A stretch of DNA of 6,007 nucleotides, taken from Thermoanaerobaculia bacterium. GTDB lineage: Bacteria > Acidobacteriota > Thermoanaerobaculia > UBA5066. The stretch spans positions 1 to 6,007 of the forward strand of contig JAGOBQ010000279.1 in NCBI GenBank assembly GCA_017999215.1. The letters run 5' to 3'. Both the position numbers and the translations under genes were made by a program. Below are positions 5,961 through 6,007 of the stretch, piece by piece. The first letter of the stretch is position 1, and every line of letters starts with the position of its first letter. The notes beneath the pieces were generated by a model, which searched no databases, had not been told where the DNA came from, and worked only from the letters and a program-made list of their open reading frames with translations.

Positions 5961-6007
5961 TCGGAACGTTCACCGCAAGGGCGTTCCCCCGCAAGGTTCC
6001 CCGGGCG
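5961..6007 (+). other. structured leader-like segment with repeated GNRA-loop motif
   Basis: Starting about 50 nt after the predicted transcription start, CCGCAAGG occurs at 5973-5980 and 5989-5996, a 16-nt period; each copy can form a CC-GCAA-GG mini-hairpin with a GNRA loop. GGAACG (5963-5968) can pair with CGTTCC (5982-5987), enclosing the first motif. GGAAC can alternatively pair with GTTCC at 5996-6000. The segment may be the 5' part of an untranslated leader or a small RNA. It matches no riboswitch or RNA family I recognise, and the window ends before it can be classified. Confidence 0.3.

Larger units (their letters stand above)
5698..6007. other. right-hand region without a supportable gene
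   Basis: After the receptor terminator I see no gene with a ribosome-binding site, coding-like third-position bias and recognisable protein sequence. The stretch holds a GC-rich hairpin (5730-5752), a smaller one (TCCGCC 5823-5828 with GGCGGA 5834-5839), a dyad plus promoter (5856-5905) and a structured leader-like segment running off the edge. From about 5900 to 5930 it turns AT-rich compared with the rest of the window, typical of a promoter and transcription start rather than of coding DNA here. Confidence 0.65.

Noticed and set aside
5802..6007. Open plus-strand frame of 68 codons from an ATG at 5802, open to the right edge
   Set aside because: The nearest Shine-Dalgarno-like stretch (GGGGAG, 5784-5789) is 12 nt away, third positions lack the strong G/C bias of the other genes, the TATAAT promoter lies inside it, and the protein resembles nothing I know. 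More sequence could revive it.

Overview
The window is GC-rich DNA, about two-thirds G+C by eye, with almost every third codon position G or C. It comes from a Gram-negative bacterium: all three real genes encode exported or outer-membrane proteins. An Oar-like TonB-dependent receptor with an N-terminal carboxypeptidase-regulatory domain, next to an S46-family exopeptidase, fits Acidobacteriota best. That placement is inferred from family distribution; there is no rRNA or other phylogenetic marker here.

Layout: (1) On the minus strand at 1-2250, a secreted dienelactone-hydrolase-like alpha/beta hydrolase (1456-2250) is followed 56 bp later by an S46-family dipeptidyl-peptidase-like serine peptidase (from 1399, cut by the left edge). 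They look like one transcription unit. (2) A divergent intergenic region of about 395 bp (2251-2645) has no convincing gene. It holds a strong Shine-Dalgarno at each end and four short inverted repeats. (3) On the plus strand, a complete 998-aa TonB-dependent receptor (2646-5642) has a signal peptide, carboxypeptidase-regulatory-like domain, TonB-box-like segment, plug and beta-barrel, and is followed by a near-textbook Rho-independent terminator (5666-5697). (4) The right-hand 310 bp (5698-6007) has no supportable gene. It contains a perfect TATAAT hexamer with a GC-rich discriminator, a dyad just upstream of its -35, and a downstream leader-like stretch with two CCGCAAGG (GNRA-loop) motifs and mutually exclusive pairings. 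Whatever this promoter drives begins at or beyond the right edge.

How the genes may work together (inference): the receptor would import a TonB-dependent substrate across the outer membrane, while the S46 enzyme removes dipeptides from peptide N-termini in the periplasm. The secreted hydrolase would act on an ester or lactone substrate that the sequence does not identify. A peptide-scavenging locus is a reasonable reading but not proven. I found no clearly new defence, mobile or CRISPR-like system. The least explained part is the promoter and structured leader at 5856-6007.
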